DNA of 64,000 nt from Rhabditoides inermis. Taxonomy: Eukaryota; Nematoda; Chromadorea; Rhabditida; Rhabditidae. The number at the start of each line of letters is the position of its first letter. Position 1 is the stretch's first letter. Shown here in pieces: positions 1 through 12,488 of the stretch. The notes under the pieces are model-generated. The model saw only the letters and a list, made by a program, of their open reading frames with translations, ran no database searches and was not told where the DNA came from. Position numbers and translations under genes: made by a program. The stretch is from NCBI GenBank assembly GCA_963966185.1, contig CAWZYM010000191.1, positions 512,001 through 576,000 on the forward strand, read 5' to 3'.

Positions 1-122
1 TTCGATTCCCGGCATGGGAAGTGTCTTTTGCCAACACGAAATCACACTTTGCAGGTGTTTCTATTCGTTTCACTGTTCGAAATGGTGCCGGACGATCGAT
101 GGTAAATGCACTGACGACATGA

Positions 123-194
123 TCCCATGTGGTCTAGTGGTTAGGATTCGTGGTTTTCACCCACGCGGCCCGGGTTCGATTCCCGGCATGGGAA
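123..194 (+). tRNA. tRNA-Glu(UUC), representative intact copy
   Basis: First complete copy. It folds as a standard cloverleaf: 7-bp acceptor stem, D arm GTCT..GGTTAGG region, 5-bp anticodon stem CGTGG/CCACG with loop TTTTCAC (anticodon TTC at positions 34-36), T arm CCGGG-TTCGATT-CCCGG and discriminator A. The A-box region is TGGTCTAGTGG and the B box is GGTTCGATTCC. There is no intron. The downstream sequence GTGTCTTTTG supplies the terminator. The role is decoding GAA/GAG in cytosolic translation. Most other copies are identical or nearly so within the mature tRNA; differences concentrate in the spacer. Confidence 0.95.
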
Positions 195-2368
195 GTGTCT
201 TTTGCCAACACGAAATCACACTTTGCAGGTGTTTCTATTCGTTTCACTGTTCGAAATGGTGCCGGACGATCGATGGTAAATGCACTGACGACATGATTCC
301 ATGTGGTCTAGTGGTTAGGATTCGTGGTTTTCACCCACGCGGCCCGGGTTCGATTCCCGGCATGGGAAGTGTCTTTTGCCAACACGAAAGCGCACTTTGC
401 AGGGAGTTTCTATTCGTTTCACTGTTTGAAATGGCGCCGGGCGATCGAATGTAAATGCACTGACGACATGATCCCATGTGGTCTAGTGGTTAGGATTCGT
501 GGTTTTCACCCACGCGGCCCGGGTTCGATTCCCGGCATGGGAAGTGTCTTTTGCCAACACGAAAGCGCACTTTGCAGGGAGTTTCTATTCGTTTCACTGT
601 TTGAAATGGCGCCGGGCGATCGAATGTAAATGCACTGACGACATGATCCCATGTGGTCTAGTGGTTAGGATTCGTGGTTTTCACCCACGCGGCCCGGGTT
701 CGATTCCCGGCATGGGAAGTGTCTTTTGCCAACACGAAAGCGCACTTTGCAGGGAGTTTCTATTCGTTTCACTGTTTGAAATGGCGCCGGGCGATCGAAT
801 GTAAATGCACTGTCGACATGATCCCATGTGGTCTAGTGGTTAGGATTCGTGGTTTTCACCCACGCGGCCCGGGTTCGATTCCCGGCATGGGAAGTGTCTT
901 TTGCCAACACGAAAGCGCACTTTGCAGGGAGTTTCTATTCGTTTCACTGTTTGAAATGGCGCCGGGCGATCGAATGTAAATGCTCTGACGACATGATCCC
1001 ATGTGGTCTAGTGGTTAGGATTCGTGGTTTTCACCCACGCGGCCCGGGTTCGATTCCCGGCATGGGAAGTGTCTTTTGCCAACACGAAAGCGCACTTTGC
1101 AGGGAGTTTCTATTCGTTTCACTGTTTGAAATGGCGCCGGGCGATCGAATGTAAATGCTCTGACGACATGATCCCATGTGGTCTAGTGGTTAGGATTCGT
1201 GGTTTTCACCCACGCGGCCCGGGTTCGATTCCCGGCATGGGAAGTGTCTTTTGCCAACACGAACTCGCACTTTGCAGAGTGTTTCTATTCGTTTCACTGT
1301 TTGAAATGGCGCCGGGCGATCGAATGTAAATGCTCTGACGACATGATCCCATGTGGTCTAGTGGTTAGCATTCGTGGTTTTCACCCACGCGGCCCGGGTT
1401 CGATTCCCGGCATGGGAAGTGTCTTTTGCCAACACGAACTCGCACTTTGCAGAGTGTTTCTATTCGTTTCACTGTTTGAAATGGCGCCGGGCGATCGAAT
1501 GTGAATGCTCTGACGACATGATCCCATGTGGTCTAGTGGTTAGGATTCGTGGTTTTCACCCACGCGGCCCGGGTTCGATTCCCGGCATGGGAAGTCTTTT
1601 GCCAACTCTTTGCAGGGTGTTTCTATTCGTTTCACTGTTTGAAATGGCGCCGGACGATCGAATGTAAATGCACTGTCGACATGATCCCATGTGGTCTAGT
1701 GGTTAGGATTCGTGGTTTTCACCCACGCGGCCCGGGTTCGATTCCCGGCATGGGAAGTGTCTTTTGCCAACTCACTTTGCAGGGAGTTTCTATTCGTTTC
1801 ACTGTTTGAAATGGCGCCGGACGATCGAATGTAAATGCACTGTCGACATGATCCCATGTGGTCTAGTGGTTAGGATTCGTGGTTTTCACCCACGCGGCCC
1901 GGGTTCGATTCCCGGCATGGGAAGTGTCTTTTGCCAACTCACTTTGCAGGGTGTTTCTATTTGTTTCACTGTTTGAAATGGCGCCGGACGATCGAATGTA
2001 AATGCACTGTCGACATGATCACATGTGGTCTAGTGGTTAGGATTCGTGGTTTTCACCCACGCGGCCCGGGTTCGATTCCCGGCATGGGAAGTGTCTTTTG
2101 CCAAGACGAAAGCGAACTTTGCAGGTTGTTTCTATTCGTTTCACTGTTCCAAATGGCGCCGGACGATCGAATGTAAATGCACTGACGACATGATCCCATG
2201 TGGTCTAGTTGTTAGGATTCGTGGTTTTCACCCACGCGGCCCGGGTTCGATTCCCGGCATGGGAAGTGTCTTTTGCCAAGACGAAATCGAACTTTGCAGG
2301 GTGTTTCTATTCGTTTCACTGTTTGAAATGGCGCCGGACGATCGAATGTAAATGCACTGTCGACATGA

Positions 2369-2440
2369 TCCCATGTGGTCTAGTGGTTAGGATTCGTGGT
2401 TTTTACCCACGCGGCCCGGGTTCGAATCCCGTCATGGGAA
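2369..2440 (+). tRNA. tRNA-Glu-bodied copy with UUU (Lys) anticodon
   Basis: The anticodon loop reads TTTTTAC instead of TTTTCAC, so base 36 changes C to U and the anticodon becomes UUU, which reads Lys codons. The T arm and acceptor also differ (TTCGAAT, and CCCGT instead of CCCGG, breaking one T-stem pair). A and B boxes are still plausible. Either a decaying copy or, if charged with Glu, a potential mistranslator. I infer decay because of the extra T-stem mismatch. Confidence 0.8.
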
Positions 2441-5400
2441 GTGTCTTTTGCCAAGACGAAATCGCACTTTGCAGGGTGTCTCTATTCGTTTCACTGTTTG
2501 AAATGGCGCCGGACGATCGAATGTAAATGCACTGTCGACATGATCCCATGTGGTCTAGTTGTTAGGATTCGTGGTTTTCACCCACGCGGCCCGGGTTCGA
2601 TTCCCGGCATGGGAAGTGTCTTTTGCCAACTCACTTTGCAGGGTGTTTCTATTCGTTTCACTGTTTGAAATGGCGCCGGACGATCGAATGTAAATGCACT
2701 GTCGACATGATCCCATGTGGTCTAGTGGTTAGGATTCGTGGTTTTCACCCACGCGGCCTGGGTTCGATTCCCGTCATGGGAAGTGTCTTTTGCCAAGACG
2801 AAATCGCACTTTTCAGGGTGTTTCTATTCGTTTCACTGTTTGAAATGGCACCGGACGATCGAATGTAAATGCACTGACGACATGATCCCATGTGGTCTAG
2901 TGGTTAGGATTCGTGGTTTTCACCCACGCGGCCCGGGTTCGATTCCCGGCATGGGAAGTGTCTTTTGCCAACTCACTTTGCAGGGTGTTTCTATTCGTTT
3001 CACTGTTTCAAATAGCGCCGGACGATCGAATGTAAATGCACTGTCAACATGATCCCATGTGGTCTAGTGGTTAGCATTCGTGGTTTTCACCCACGCGGCC
3101 CGGGTTCGATTCCCGGCATGGGAAGTGTCTTTTGCTAAGACGAAATCACACTTTGCCGGGTGTTTTTATTCGTTTCACTGTTTGAAATGGCGCCGGACGA
3201 TCGCATGTAAATGCACTGTCGACATGATCCCATGTGGTCTAGTGGTTAGGATTCGTGGTTTTCACCCACGCGGCCCGGCTTCGATTCCCGGCATGGTAAG
3301 TGTCTTTTGCCAACTCACTTTGCAGGGTGTTTATATTTGTTTCACTGTTTGAAATGGCGCCGGACGATCGAATGTAAATGCACTGTCGACATGATCCCAT
3401 GTGGTCTAGTGTTTAGGATTCGTGGTTTTCACCCACGCGGCCCGGGTTCGATTCCCGGCATGGGAAGTGTCTTTTACCAAGACGAAAGCGAACTTTGCAG
3501 GGTGTATCTATTCGTTTCACTGTTCCAAATAGCGCCGGACGATCGAATGTAAATGCACGACATGATCCCATGTGGTCTAGTGGTTAGGATTCGTGGTTTT
3601 CACCCACGCGGCCCGGGTTCGATTCCCGGCATGGAAAGTGTCTTTTGCTAAGACGAAATCGCACTTTGCAGGGTGTTTCTATTCGTTTCACTGTTTGAAA
3701 TGGCGCCGGACGATCGAATTTGAATGCTCTGACGACATGATCCCATGTGGTCTAGTGGTTAGGATTCGTGGTTTTCACCCACGCGGCCCGGGTTCGATTC
3801 CCGTCATGGGAAGTGTCTTTTGCCAAGACGAAATCGCACTTTGCAGGGTGTTTCTATTCGTTTCACTGTTTGAAATGGCGCCGGACGATCGAATGTAAAA
3901 GCACTGACGACATGATCCCATGTGGTCTAGTGGTTAGGATTCGTGGTTTTCACCCACGCGGCCCGGGTTCGATTCCCGGCATGGGAAGTGTCTTTTGCTA
4001 AGACGAAATCGCACTTTGCAGGGTGTTTCTATTCGTTTCACGGTTTGAAATGGCGCCGGACGATCGAATGTAAAAGCACTGACGACATGATCCCATGTGG
4101 TCTAGTGGTTAGGATTCGTGATTTTCACCCACGCGGCCCGGCTTCGATTCCCGGCATGGGAAGTGTCTTTTGCCAACTCACTTTGCAGGGTGTTTCTATT
4201 CGTTTCACTGTTTGAAATGGCGCCGGACGATCGAATGTAAATGCACTGTCGACATGATCCCATGTGGTCTAGTGGTTAGGATTCGTGGTTTTCACCCACG
4301 CGGCCCGGGTTCGATTCCCGGCATGGGAAGTGTCTTTTGTCAAGAGGAAATCGCACTTTGCAGGGTGTTTCTATTCGTTTCACTGTTTGAAATGGCGCCG
4401 GACGATCGAATTTGAATGCTCTGACGACATGATCCCATGTGGTCTAGTGGTTAGGATTCGTGATTTTCACCCACGCGGCCCGGCTTCGATTCCCGGCATG
4501 GGAAGTGTCTTTTGCCAACTCACTTTGCAGGGTGTTTATATTCGTTTCACTGTTTGAAATGGCGCCGGACGATCGAATGTAAATGCACTGTCGACATGAT
4601 CCCATGTGGTCTAGTGGCTAGGATTCGTGGTTTTCACCCACGCGGCCCGGGTTAGATTCCCGGCATGGGAAGTGTATTTTGCCAAGAGGAAATCGCACTT
4701 TGCAGGGTGTTTCTATTCGTTTCACTGTTTGAAATGGCGCCGGACGATCGAATTTGAATGCTCTGACGACATGATCCCATGTGGTCTAGTGTTTAGGATT
4801 CGTGGTTTTCATCCACGCGGCCCGGGTTCGATTCCCGGCATGGGAAGTGTCTTTTACCAAGACGAAAGTGAACTTTGCAGGGTGTATCTATTCGTTTCAC
4901 TGTTCCAAATAGCGCCGGACGATCGAATGTAAATGCACTGACAACATGATCCCATGTGGTCTAGTGGTTAGGATTCGTGGTTTTCACCCACGCGGCCCGT
5001 GTTCGATTCCCGGCATGGGATGTGTCTTTTGCCAAGACGAAATCGCACTTTGCAGGGTGTTTCTATTCGTTTCACTGTTTGAAATGGCGCCGGACGATCG
5101 AATGTAAATGCACTGACGACATGATCCCATGTGGTCTAGTGGTTAGGATTCGTGGTTTTCACCCACGCGGCCCGGGTTCGATTCCCGGCATGGGATGTGT
5201 TTTTTTGCCAAGACGAAATCGCACTTTGCAGGGTGTTTCTTTTCGTTTCATTGTTCGAAATGGCGCCGGATGATCGAATGTAAATGCACTGACGACATGA
5301 TCCCATGTGGTCTAGTGGTTAGGATTCGTGGTTTTCATCCACGCGGCCCGGGTTCGATTCCCGGCATGGGAAGTGTCTTTTACCAAGACGAAAGTGAACT

Positions 5401-8400
5401 TTGCAGGGTGTATCTATTCGTTTCACTGTTCCAAATAGCGCCGGACGATCGAATGTAAATGCACTGACAACATGATCCCATGTGGTCTAGTGGTTAGGAT
5501 TCGTGGTTTTCACCCACGCGGCCCGTGTTCGATTCCCGGCATGGGATGTGTCTTTTGCCAAGACGAAATCGCACTTTGCAGGGTGTTTCTATTCGTTTCA
5601 CTGTTTGAAATGGCGCCGGACGATCGAATGTAAATGCACTGACGACATGATCCCATGTGGTCTAGTGGTTAGGATTCGTGGTTTTCACCCACGCGGCCCG
5701 GGTTCGATTCCCGGCATGGGATGTGTTTTTTTGCCAAGACGAAATCGCACTTTGCAGGGTGTTTCTTTTCGTTTCATTGTTCGAAATGGCGCCGGATGAT
5801 CGAATGTAAATGCACTGACGACATGATCCCATGTGGTCTAGTGGTTAGGATTCGTGGTTTTCACCCACGCGGCCCGGGTTCGATTCCCGGCATGGGATGT
5901 GTCTTTTGCCAAGACGAAATCGCACTTTGCAGGGTGTTTCTATTCGTTTCACTGTTTGAAATGGCACCGGACGATCGAATGTAAATGCACTGACGACATG
6001 ATCCCATGTGGTCTAGTGGTTAGGATTCGTGGTTTTCACCCACGCGGCCCGGGTTCGATTCCCGGCATGGGAAGTGTCTTTTGCCAACTCACTTTGCAGG
6101 GTGTTTCTATTCGTTTCACTGTTTGAAATGGCGCCGGACGATCGAATGTAAATGCACTGTCGACATGATCCCATGTGGTCTAGTGGTTAGGATTCGTGGT
6201 TTTCACCCACGCGGCCCGTGTTCGATTCCCGGCATGGGAAGTGTCTTTTGCCAAGAGGAAATCGCACTTTGCAGGGTGTTTCTATTCGTTTCACTGTTCC
6301 AAATAGCGCCGGACGATCGAATGTAAATGCACGACATGATCCCATGTGGTCTAGTGGTTAGGATTCGTGGTTTTCACCCACGCGGCCCGGGTTCGATTTT
6401 CGGAATGGGAAGTGTCTTTTACCAAGACGAAAGCGAACTTTGCAGGGTGTATCTATTCGTTTCACTGTTCCAAATAGCGCCGGACGATCGAATGTAAATG
6501 CACGACATGATCCCATGTGGTCTAGTGGTTAGGATTCGTGGTTTTCACCCACGCGGCCCGGGTTCGATTCCCGGCATGGGAAGTGTCTTTTGCCAAGACG
6601 AAATCGCACTTTGCAAATTGTTTCTATTCGTTTCACTGTTTGAAATGGCGCCCGACGATCGAATGTAAATGCACTGACGACATGATCCCATGTGGTCTAG
6701 TGGTTAGGATTCGTGGTTTTCACCCACGCGGCCCGGGTTCGATTCCCGGCATGGGAAGTGTCTTTTGCCAACACGAACTCGCACTTTGCAGAGTGTTTCT
6801 ATTCGTTTCACTGTTTGAAATGGCGCCGGGCGATCGAATGTAAATGCACTGACGACATGATCCCATGTGGTCTAGTGGTTAGGATTCGTGGTTTTCACCC
6901 ACGCGGCCCGGGTTCGATTCCCGGCATGGGAAGTGTCTTTTGCCAACACGAAAGCGCACTTTGCAGGGAGTTTCTATTCGTTTCACTGTTTGAAATGGCG
7001 CCGGGCGATCGAATGTAAATGCACTGACGACATGATCCCATGTGGTCTAGTGGTTAGGATTCGTGGTTTTCACCCACGCGGCCCGGGTTCGATTCCCGGC
7101 ATGGGAAGTGTCTTTTGCCAACACGAAATCACACTTTGCAGGTGTTTCTATTCGTTTCACTGTTCGAAATGGTGCCGGACGATCGATGGTAAATGCACTG
7201 ACGACATGATCCCATGTGGTCTAGTGGTTAGGATTCGTGGTTTTCACCCACGCGGCCCGGGTTCGATTCCCGGCATGGGAAGTGTCTTTTGCCAACACGA
7301 AATCACACTTTGCAGGTGTTTCTATTCGTTTCACTGTTCGAAATGGTGCCGGACGATCGATGGTAAATGCACTGACGACATGATTCCATGTGGTCTAGTG
7401 GTTAGGATTCGTGGTTTTCACCCACGCGGCCCGGGTTCGATTCCCGGCATGGGAAGTGTCTTTTGCCAACACGAAAGCGCACTTTGCAGGGAGTTTCTAT
7501 TCGTTTCACTGTTTGAAATGGCGCCGGGCGATCGAATGTAAATGCACTGACGACATGATCCCATGTGGTCTAGTGGTTAGGATTCGTGGTTTTCACCCAC
7601 GCGGCCCGGGTTCGATTCCCGGCATGGGAAGTGTCTTTTGCCAACACGAAAGCGCACTTTGCAGGGAGTTTCTATTCGTTTCACTGTTTGAAATGGCGCC
7701 GGGCGATCGAATGTAAATGCACTGACGACATGATCCCATGTGGTCTAGTGGTTAGGATTCGTGGTTTTCACCCACGCGGCCCGGGTTCGATTCCCGGCAT
7801 GGGAAGTGTCTTTTGCCAACACGAAAGCGCACTTTGCAGGGAGTTTCTATTCGTTTCACTGTTTGAAATGGCGCCGGGCGATCGAATGTAAATGCACTGT
7901 CGACATGATCCCATGTGGTCTAGTGGTTAGGATTCGTGGTTTTCACCCACGCGGCCCGGGTTCGATTCCCGGCATGGGAAGTGTCTTTTGCCAACACGAA
8001 AGCGCACTTTGCAGGGAGTTTCTATTCGTTTCACTGTTTGAAATGGCGCCGGGCGATCGAATGTAAATGCTCTGACGACATGATCCCATGTGGTCTAGTG
8101 GTTAGGATTCGTGGTTTTCACCCACGCGGCCCGGGTTCGATTCCCGGCATGGGAAGTGTCTTTTGCCAACACGAAAGCGCACTTTGCAGGGAGTTTCTAT
8201 TCGTTTCACTGTTTGAAATGGCGCCGGGCGATCGAATGTAAATGCTCTGACGACATGATCCCATGTGGTCTAGTGGTTAGGATTCGTGGTTTTCACCCAC
8301 GCGGCCCGGGTTCGATTCCCGGCATGGGAAGTGTCTTTTGCCAACACGAACTCGCACTTTGCAGAGTGTTTCTATTCGTTTCACTGTTTGAAATGGCGCC

Positions 8401-10496
8401 GGGCGATCGAATGTAAATGCTCTGACGACATGATCCCATGTGGTCTAGTGGTTAGCATTCGTGGTTTTCACCCACGCGGCCCGGGTTCGATTCCCGGCAT
8501 GGGAAGTGTCTTTTGCCAACACGAACTCGCACTTTGCAGAGTGTTTCTATTCGTTTCACTGTTTGAAATGGCGCCGGGCGATCGAATGTGAATGCTCTGA
8601 CGACATGATCCCATGTGGTCTAGTGGTTAGGATTCGTGGTTTTCACCCACGCGGCCCGGGTTCGATTCCCGGCATGGGAAGTCTTTTGCCAACTCTTTGC
8701 AGGGTGTTTCTATTCGTTTCACTGTTTGAAATGGCGCCGGACGATCGAATGTAAATGCACTGTCGACATGATCCCATGTGGTCTAGTGGTTAGGATTCGT
8801 GGTTTTCACCCACGCGGCCCGGGTTCGATTCCCGGCATGGGAAGTGTCTTTTGCCAACTCACTTTGCAGGGAGTTTCTATTCGTTTCACTGTTTGAAATG
8901 GCGCCGGACGATCGAATGTAAATGCACTGTCGACATGATCCCATGTGGTCTAGTGGTTAGGATTCGTGGTTTTCACCCACGCGGCCCGGGTTCGATTCCC
9001 GGCATGGGAAGTGTCTTTTGCCAACTCACTTTGCAGGGTGTTTCTATTTGTTTCACTGTTTGAAATGGCGCCGGACGATCGAATGTAAATGCACTGTCGA
9101 CATGATCACATGTGGTCTAGTGGTTAGGATTCGTGGTTTTCACCCACGCGGCCCGGGTTCGATTCCCGGCATGGGAAGTGTCTTTTGCCAAGAGGAAATC
9201 GCACTTTGCAGGGTGTTTCTATTCGTTTCACTGTTTGAAATGGCGCCGGACGATCGAATTTGAATGCTCTGACGACATGATCCCATGTGGTCTAGTGGTT
9301 AGGATTCGTGGTTTTCACCCACGCGGCCCGGGTTCGATTCCCGGCATGGGAAGTGTCTTTTACCAAGACGAAAGCGAACTTTGCAGGGTGTATCTATTCG
9401 TTTCACTGTTCCAAATAGCGCCGGACGATCGAATGTAAATGCACTGACAACATGATCCTATGTGGTCTAGTGGTTAGGATTCGTGGTTTTCACCCACGCG
9501 GCCCGGGTTCGATTCCCGGCATGGGAAGTGTCTTTTGCTAAGACGAAATCGCACTTTGCAGGGTGTTTCTATTCGTTTCACTGTTTGAAATGGCACCGGA
9601 CGATCGAATGTAAATGCACTGACGACATGATCCCATGTGGTCTAGTGGTTAGGATTCGTGGTTTTCACCCTCGCGGCCCGGGTTCGATTCCCGGCATGGG
9701 AAGTGTTTTTTTGCCAAGACGAAATCGCACTTTGCAGGGTGTTTCTTTTCGTTTCATTGTTTGAAATGGCGCCGGATGATCGAATGTAAATGCACTGACG
9801 ACATGATCCCATGTGGTCTAGTGGTTAGGATTCGTGGTTTTCACCCACGCGGCCCGCGTTCGATTCCCGGCATGGGAAGTGTCTTTTGTCAAGACGAAAT
9901 CGCACTTTGCAGGGTGTTTCTATTCGTTTCACTGTTTGAAATGGCACCGGACGATCGAATGTAAATGCACTGACCACATGATCCCATGTGGTCTAGTGGT
10001 TAGGATTCGTGGTTTTCACCCATGCGGCCCGGGTTCGATTCCCGGCATGGGAAGTGTCTTTTGCCAACTCACTTTGCAGGGTGTTTCTATTCGTTTCACT
10101 GTTTGAAATGGCGCCGGACGATCGAATGTAAAAGCACTGACGACATGATCCCATGTGGTCTAGTGGTTAGGATTCGTGGTTTTCACCCACGCGGCCCGGG
10201 TTCGATTCCCGGCATGGGAAGTGTCTTTTGCCAACACGAAAGCGCACTTTGCAGCTGTTTCTATTTGTTTCACTGTTCGAAATGGTGCCGGACGATCGAT
10301 GGTAAATGCACTGACGACATGATCCCATGTGGTCTAGTGGTTAGGATTCGTGGTTTTCACCCACGCGGCCCGGGTTCGATTCCCGGCATGGGAAGTGTCT
10401 TTTGCCAACACGAAAGCGCACTTTGCAGCTGTTTCTATTTGTTTCACTGTTCGAAATGGTGCCGGACGATCGATGGTAAATGCACTGACGACATGA

Positions 10497-10572
10497 TCCC
10501 ATGTGGTCTAGCTAGTGGTTAGGATTCGTGGTTTTTACCCACGCGGCCCGGGTTCGATTCCCGGCATGGGAA
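10497..10572 (+). tRNA. tRNA-Glu-bodied copy with UUU anticodon and CTAG insertion
   Basis: A second copy with the C36-to-U change (loop TTTTTAC), so anticodon UUU. It also carries a 4-bp duplication, CTAGCTAG instead of CTAG, in the D arm at about 10509-10516, which enlarges the D region and shifts the A box. The T arm and acceptor stem are intact. Probably not a functional tRNA. Confidence 0.78.
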
Positions 10573-11008
10573 GTGTCTTTTGCCAACACGAAAGCGCACT
10601 TTGTAGGGAGTTTCTATTCGTTTCACTGTTGGAAATGGCGCCGGGCGATCGAATGTAAATGCACTGACGACAAGATCCCATGTGGTCTAGTGGTTAGGAT
10701 TCGTGGTTTTCACCCACGCGGCCCGGGTTCGATTCCCGGCATGGGAAGTGTCTTTTGCCAACACGAAAGCGCACTTTGCAGGAAGTTTCTATTCGTTTCA
10801 CTGTTTGAAATGGCGCCGGGCGATCGAATGTAAATGCACTGACGACATGATCCCATGTGGTCTAGTGGTTAGGATTCGTGGTTTTCACCCACGCGGCCCG
10901 GGTTCGATTCCCGGCATGGGAAGTGTCTTTTGCCAACATGAAAGCGCACTTTGCAGGAAGTTTCTATTCGTTTCACTGTTTGAAATGGCGCCGGGCGATC
11001 GAATGTAA

Positions 11009-11296
11009 CGCGGGGCGGACACCTACCCCCCAGCCCCGATCTCTACCGTATTGTTACCGAAGATGGCCATCGGAAATCCAAACAGAACTGCGTCGGCCAA
11101 ATCTGCCTACGGGCATTCTCCGGCCGGAAATCCGGCGTTGAAATTTCGCGTTTCGGATAACCCCAAGATTTGGCTTTTTGACCAGCAGCGAGGTGGCCTA
11201 GTGGATAACAACAAAAACTGACAAGAAGTAGGGGTGGGGTGAGGTCGTGGGTTCGATTCCCGTCAACGCAGTTTTGATTTTTGCAAAATTCAAAAC
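11009..11296 (+). repeat. left terminal inverted repeat of the 2.2-kb element
   Basis: It matches the reverse complement of 12948-13235 over all 288 bp with only scattered differences. It includes the tRNA-like module at 11184-11270. Confidence 0.93.
11184..11270 (+). other. tRNA-like module in left TIR (pointing inward)
   Basis: Contains an A-box-like TGGCCTAGTGG and a perfect B box GGTTCGATTCC about 57 bp apart, ending in CAACGCA. The acceptor stem pairs poorly and the anticodon region is an unpaired A- and G-rich stretch. It is therefore tRNA-derived or a polymerase III promoter module, not a working tRNA. The same module is repeated in reverse in the right TIR. Confidence 0.7.
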
Positions 11297-11530
11297 CAAC
11301 GTTTATTTAATCCTAATTATATTTTAATCAACCTCATACTAACACTGACTGTCAGTGTTTTTTTTTAAATTTACACGCTTAGAATATGTTTCTTGAATAT
11401 ATGTATGTCATTTGACGTTGTTTGTTTCCTCAATATTTGTCATTGTTTGATGATATTTATTTGATGACAATTACCAATTTCTTTCCGATACTCTTGCGGA
11501 AGTGTTTCCGGGTGTACGAGTATAAAATAT

Positions 11531-11826
11531 TATCTTTTAAAAGGACTTCCGTAAGAGAAGAGTTTGTGTTACTCAACGTAATGCAACAAAAGCTCATGCA
11601 TTTTATCAATCGAGATAGTAAACAAACCTGCTCTTTCTGCTATAAAAAAATGCGAGCAAATGATGTATGTCGGGAAATTGATTTCGGTATCCGATCGATT
11701 ATATATAACTTGTTGAACTATTGGAGCAGGTTTGTGTACTATTTCGATTGATAAAATGCATGAGCTTTTGTTGCATTACGTTGAGTAACACAAACTCTTC
11801 TCTTACGGAAGTCCTTTTAAAAGATA
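11531..11826. repeat. foldback (hairpin) MITE nested in the 2.2-kb element
   Basis: Arms 11531-11613 and 11744-11826 are 83-bp inverted repeats starting TATCTTTTAAAAGGAC. The pairing continues with mismatches to about 11634/11724, leaving a loop of about 90 bp. Arm motifs such as ACAAAAGCTCATGCA and AACCTGCTCT recur in the foldback at 21820-22350, so both appear to belong to one family. Confidence 0.85.
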
Positions 11827-12032
11827 ATGAATGTACTTTTATTGGATCTCATAGAAATCTATCTACATTAACATGAACCACAAAACATTTTTTTATAGAA
11901 ATCCAACAGTTCACTCACCTTGTTGAGTCCAAAATTGTATAAAATTTGCAAAAAAGAGTTTAGGTAATGCTGATGGGAAAATTTACAATTCCAATGTCAT
12001 TTCTATGTAAAAACATATATTACTCAAGGTTT

Positions 12033-12110
12033 GCCGCCACCCGGAACCGAACTCGAGCCATGAGTCTCAACGGGCGCAATCGCTAACCACAACACTACTG
12101 TGCGTACGGC
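12033..12110 (-). other. tRNA-like sequence, minus strand
   Basis: On the minus strand it begins GCCGTACGC and ends GGTGGCGGC, with an A-box-like TAGTGTTGTGG and a B-box-like AGTTCGGTTCC. Stem pairing is imperfect. It lies in the interior of the 2.2-kb element, upstream of the Cys-rich ORF. No isotype is assigned. Confidence 0.5.
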
Positions 12111-12488
12111 AGAGCACGCGATCTAACCGATATCAGTGCAATCCACAGGCAGTGCGGATTGTGCACCTCCTGTCTGCTGGGGGCAGCCGGTGCGCGCCAC
12201 CCCCCCCCCCTAGAAAACGTTCCGTACACGGGGGATTGCCTGCCCCTCAGGGGGCGCGCGCGCGTATCTCGCTTCCTACAACAGCTAGCGTTACCGAAAT
12301 CGAAACTTAACCATTTTCTAACATCCTGATAACATCTATCAGCATCACATTGTTCTCGTAAAGATTCTAAGGAACCATTTCGTTCAATCGCTTTTTGCCG
12401 ATTCTAGCGCGCGACTAGGGTTAACACAAACCAACCAGCGCTGCCGCGCTGGTTGTAATTCTGTAAATATGCATCTTTGTCAGTCACC

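Larger units (their letters stand above)
1..11005 (+). tRNA. tandem array of 63 tRNA-Glu(UUC) genes, first block
   Basis: Each unit is a 72-nt tRNA plus a spacer of about 103 bp. The acceptor stem is TCCCATG/CATGGGA, the anticodon arm CGTGG-TTTTCAC-CCACG gives anticodon TTC, and the T arm contains GGTTCGATTCC. TTTT lies about 5 nt past the 3' end, a polymerase III terminator. Bases 1-20 are the 3' end of a copy cut by the window edge. Copies start at 123, 297, 472, then every 175 to 1522; 1685, 1852, 2019, 2194, 2369, 2544, 2711, 2886, 3053, 3228, 3395, 3566, 3741, 3916, 4091, 4258, 4433, 4600, 4775, 4950, 5125, 5301, 5476, 5651, 5827, 6002, 6169, 6340, 6511, 6686, 6861, 7036, 7210, 7384, then every 175 to 8609; 8772, 8939, 9106, 9281, 9456, 9631, 9807, 9982, 10149, 10323, 10497, 10676, 10851. 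Units of about 163-171 bp have small spacer deletions. Open frames across the array are shadows of the repeat. Confidence 0.96.
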
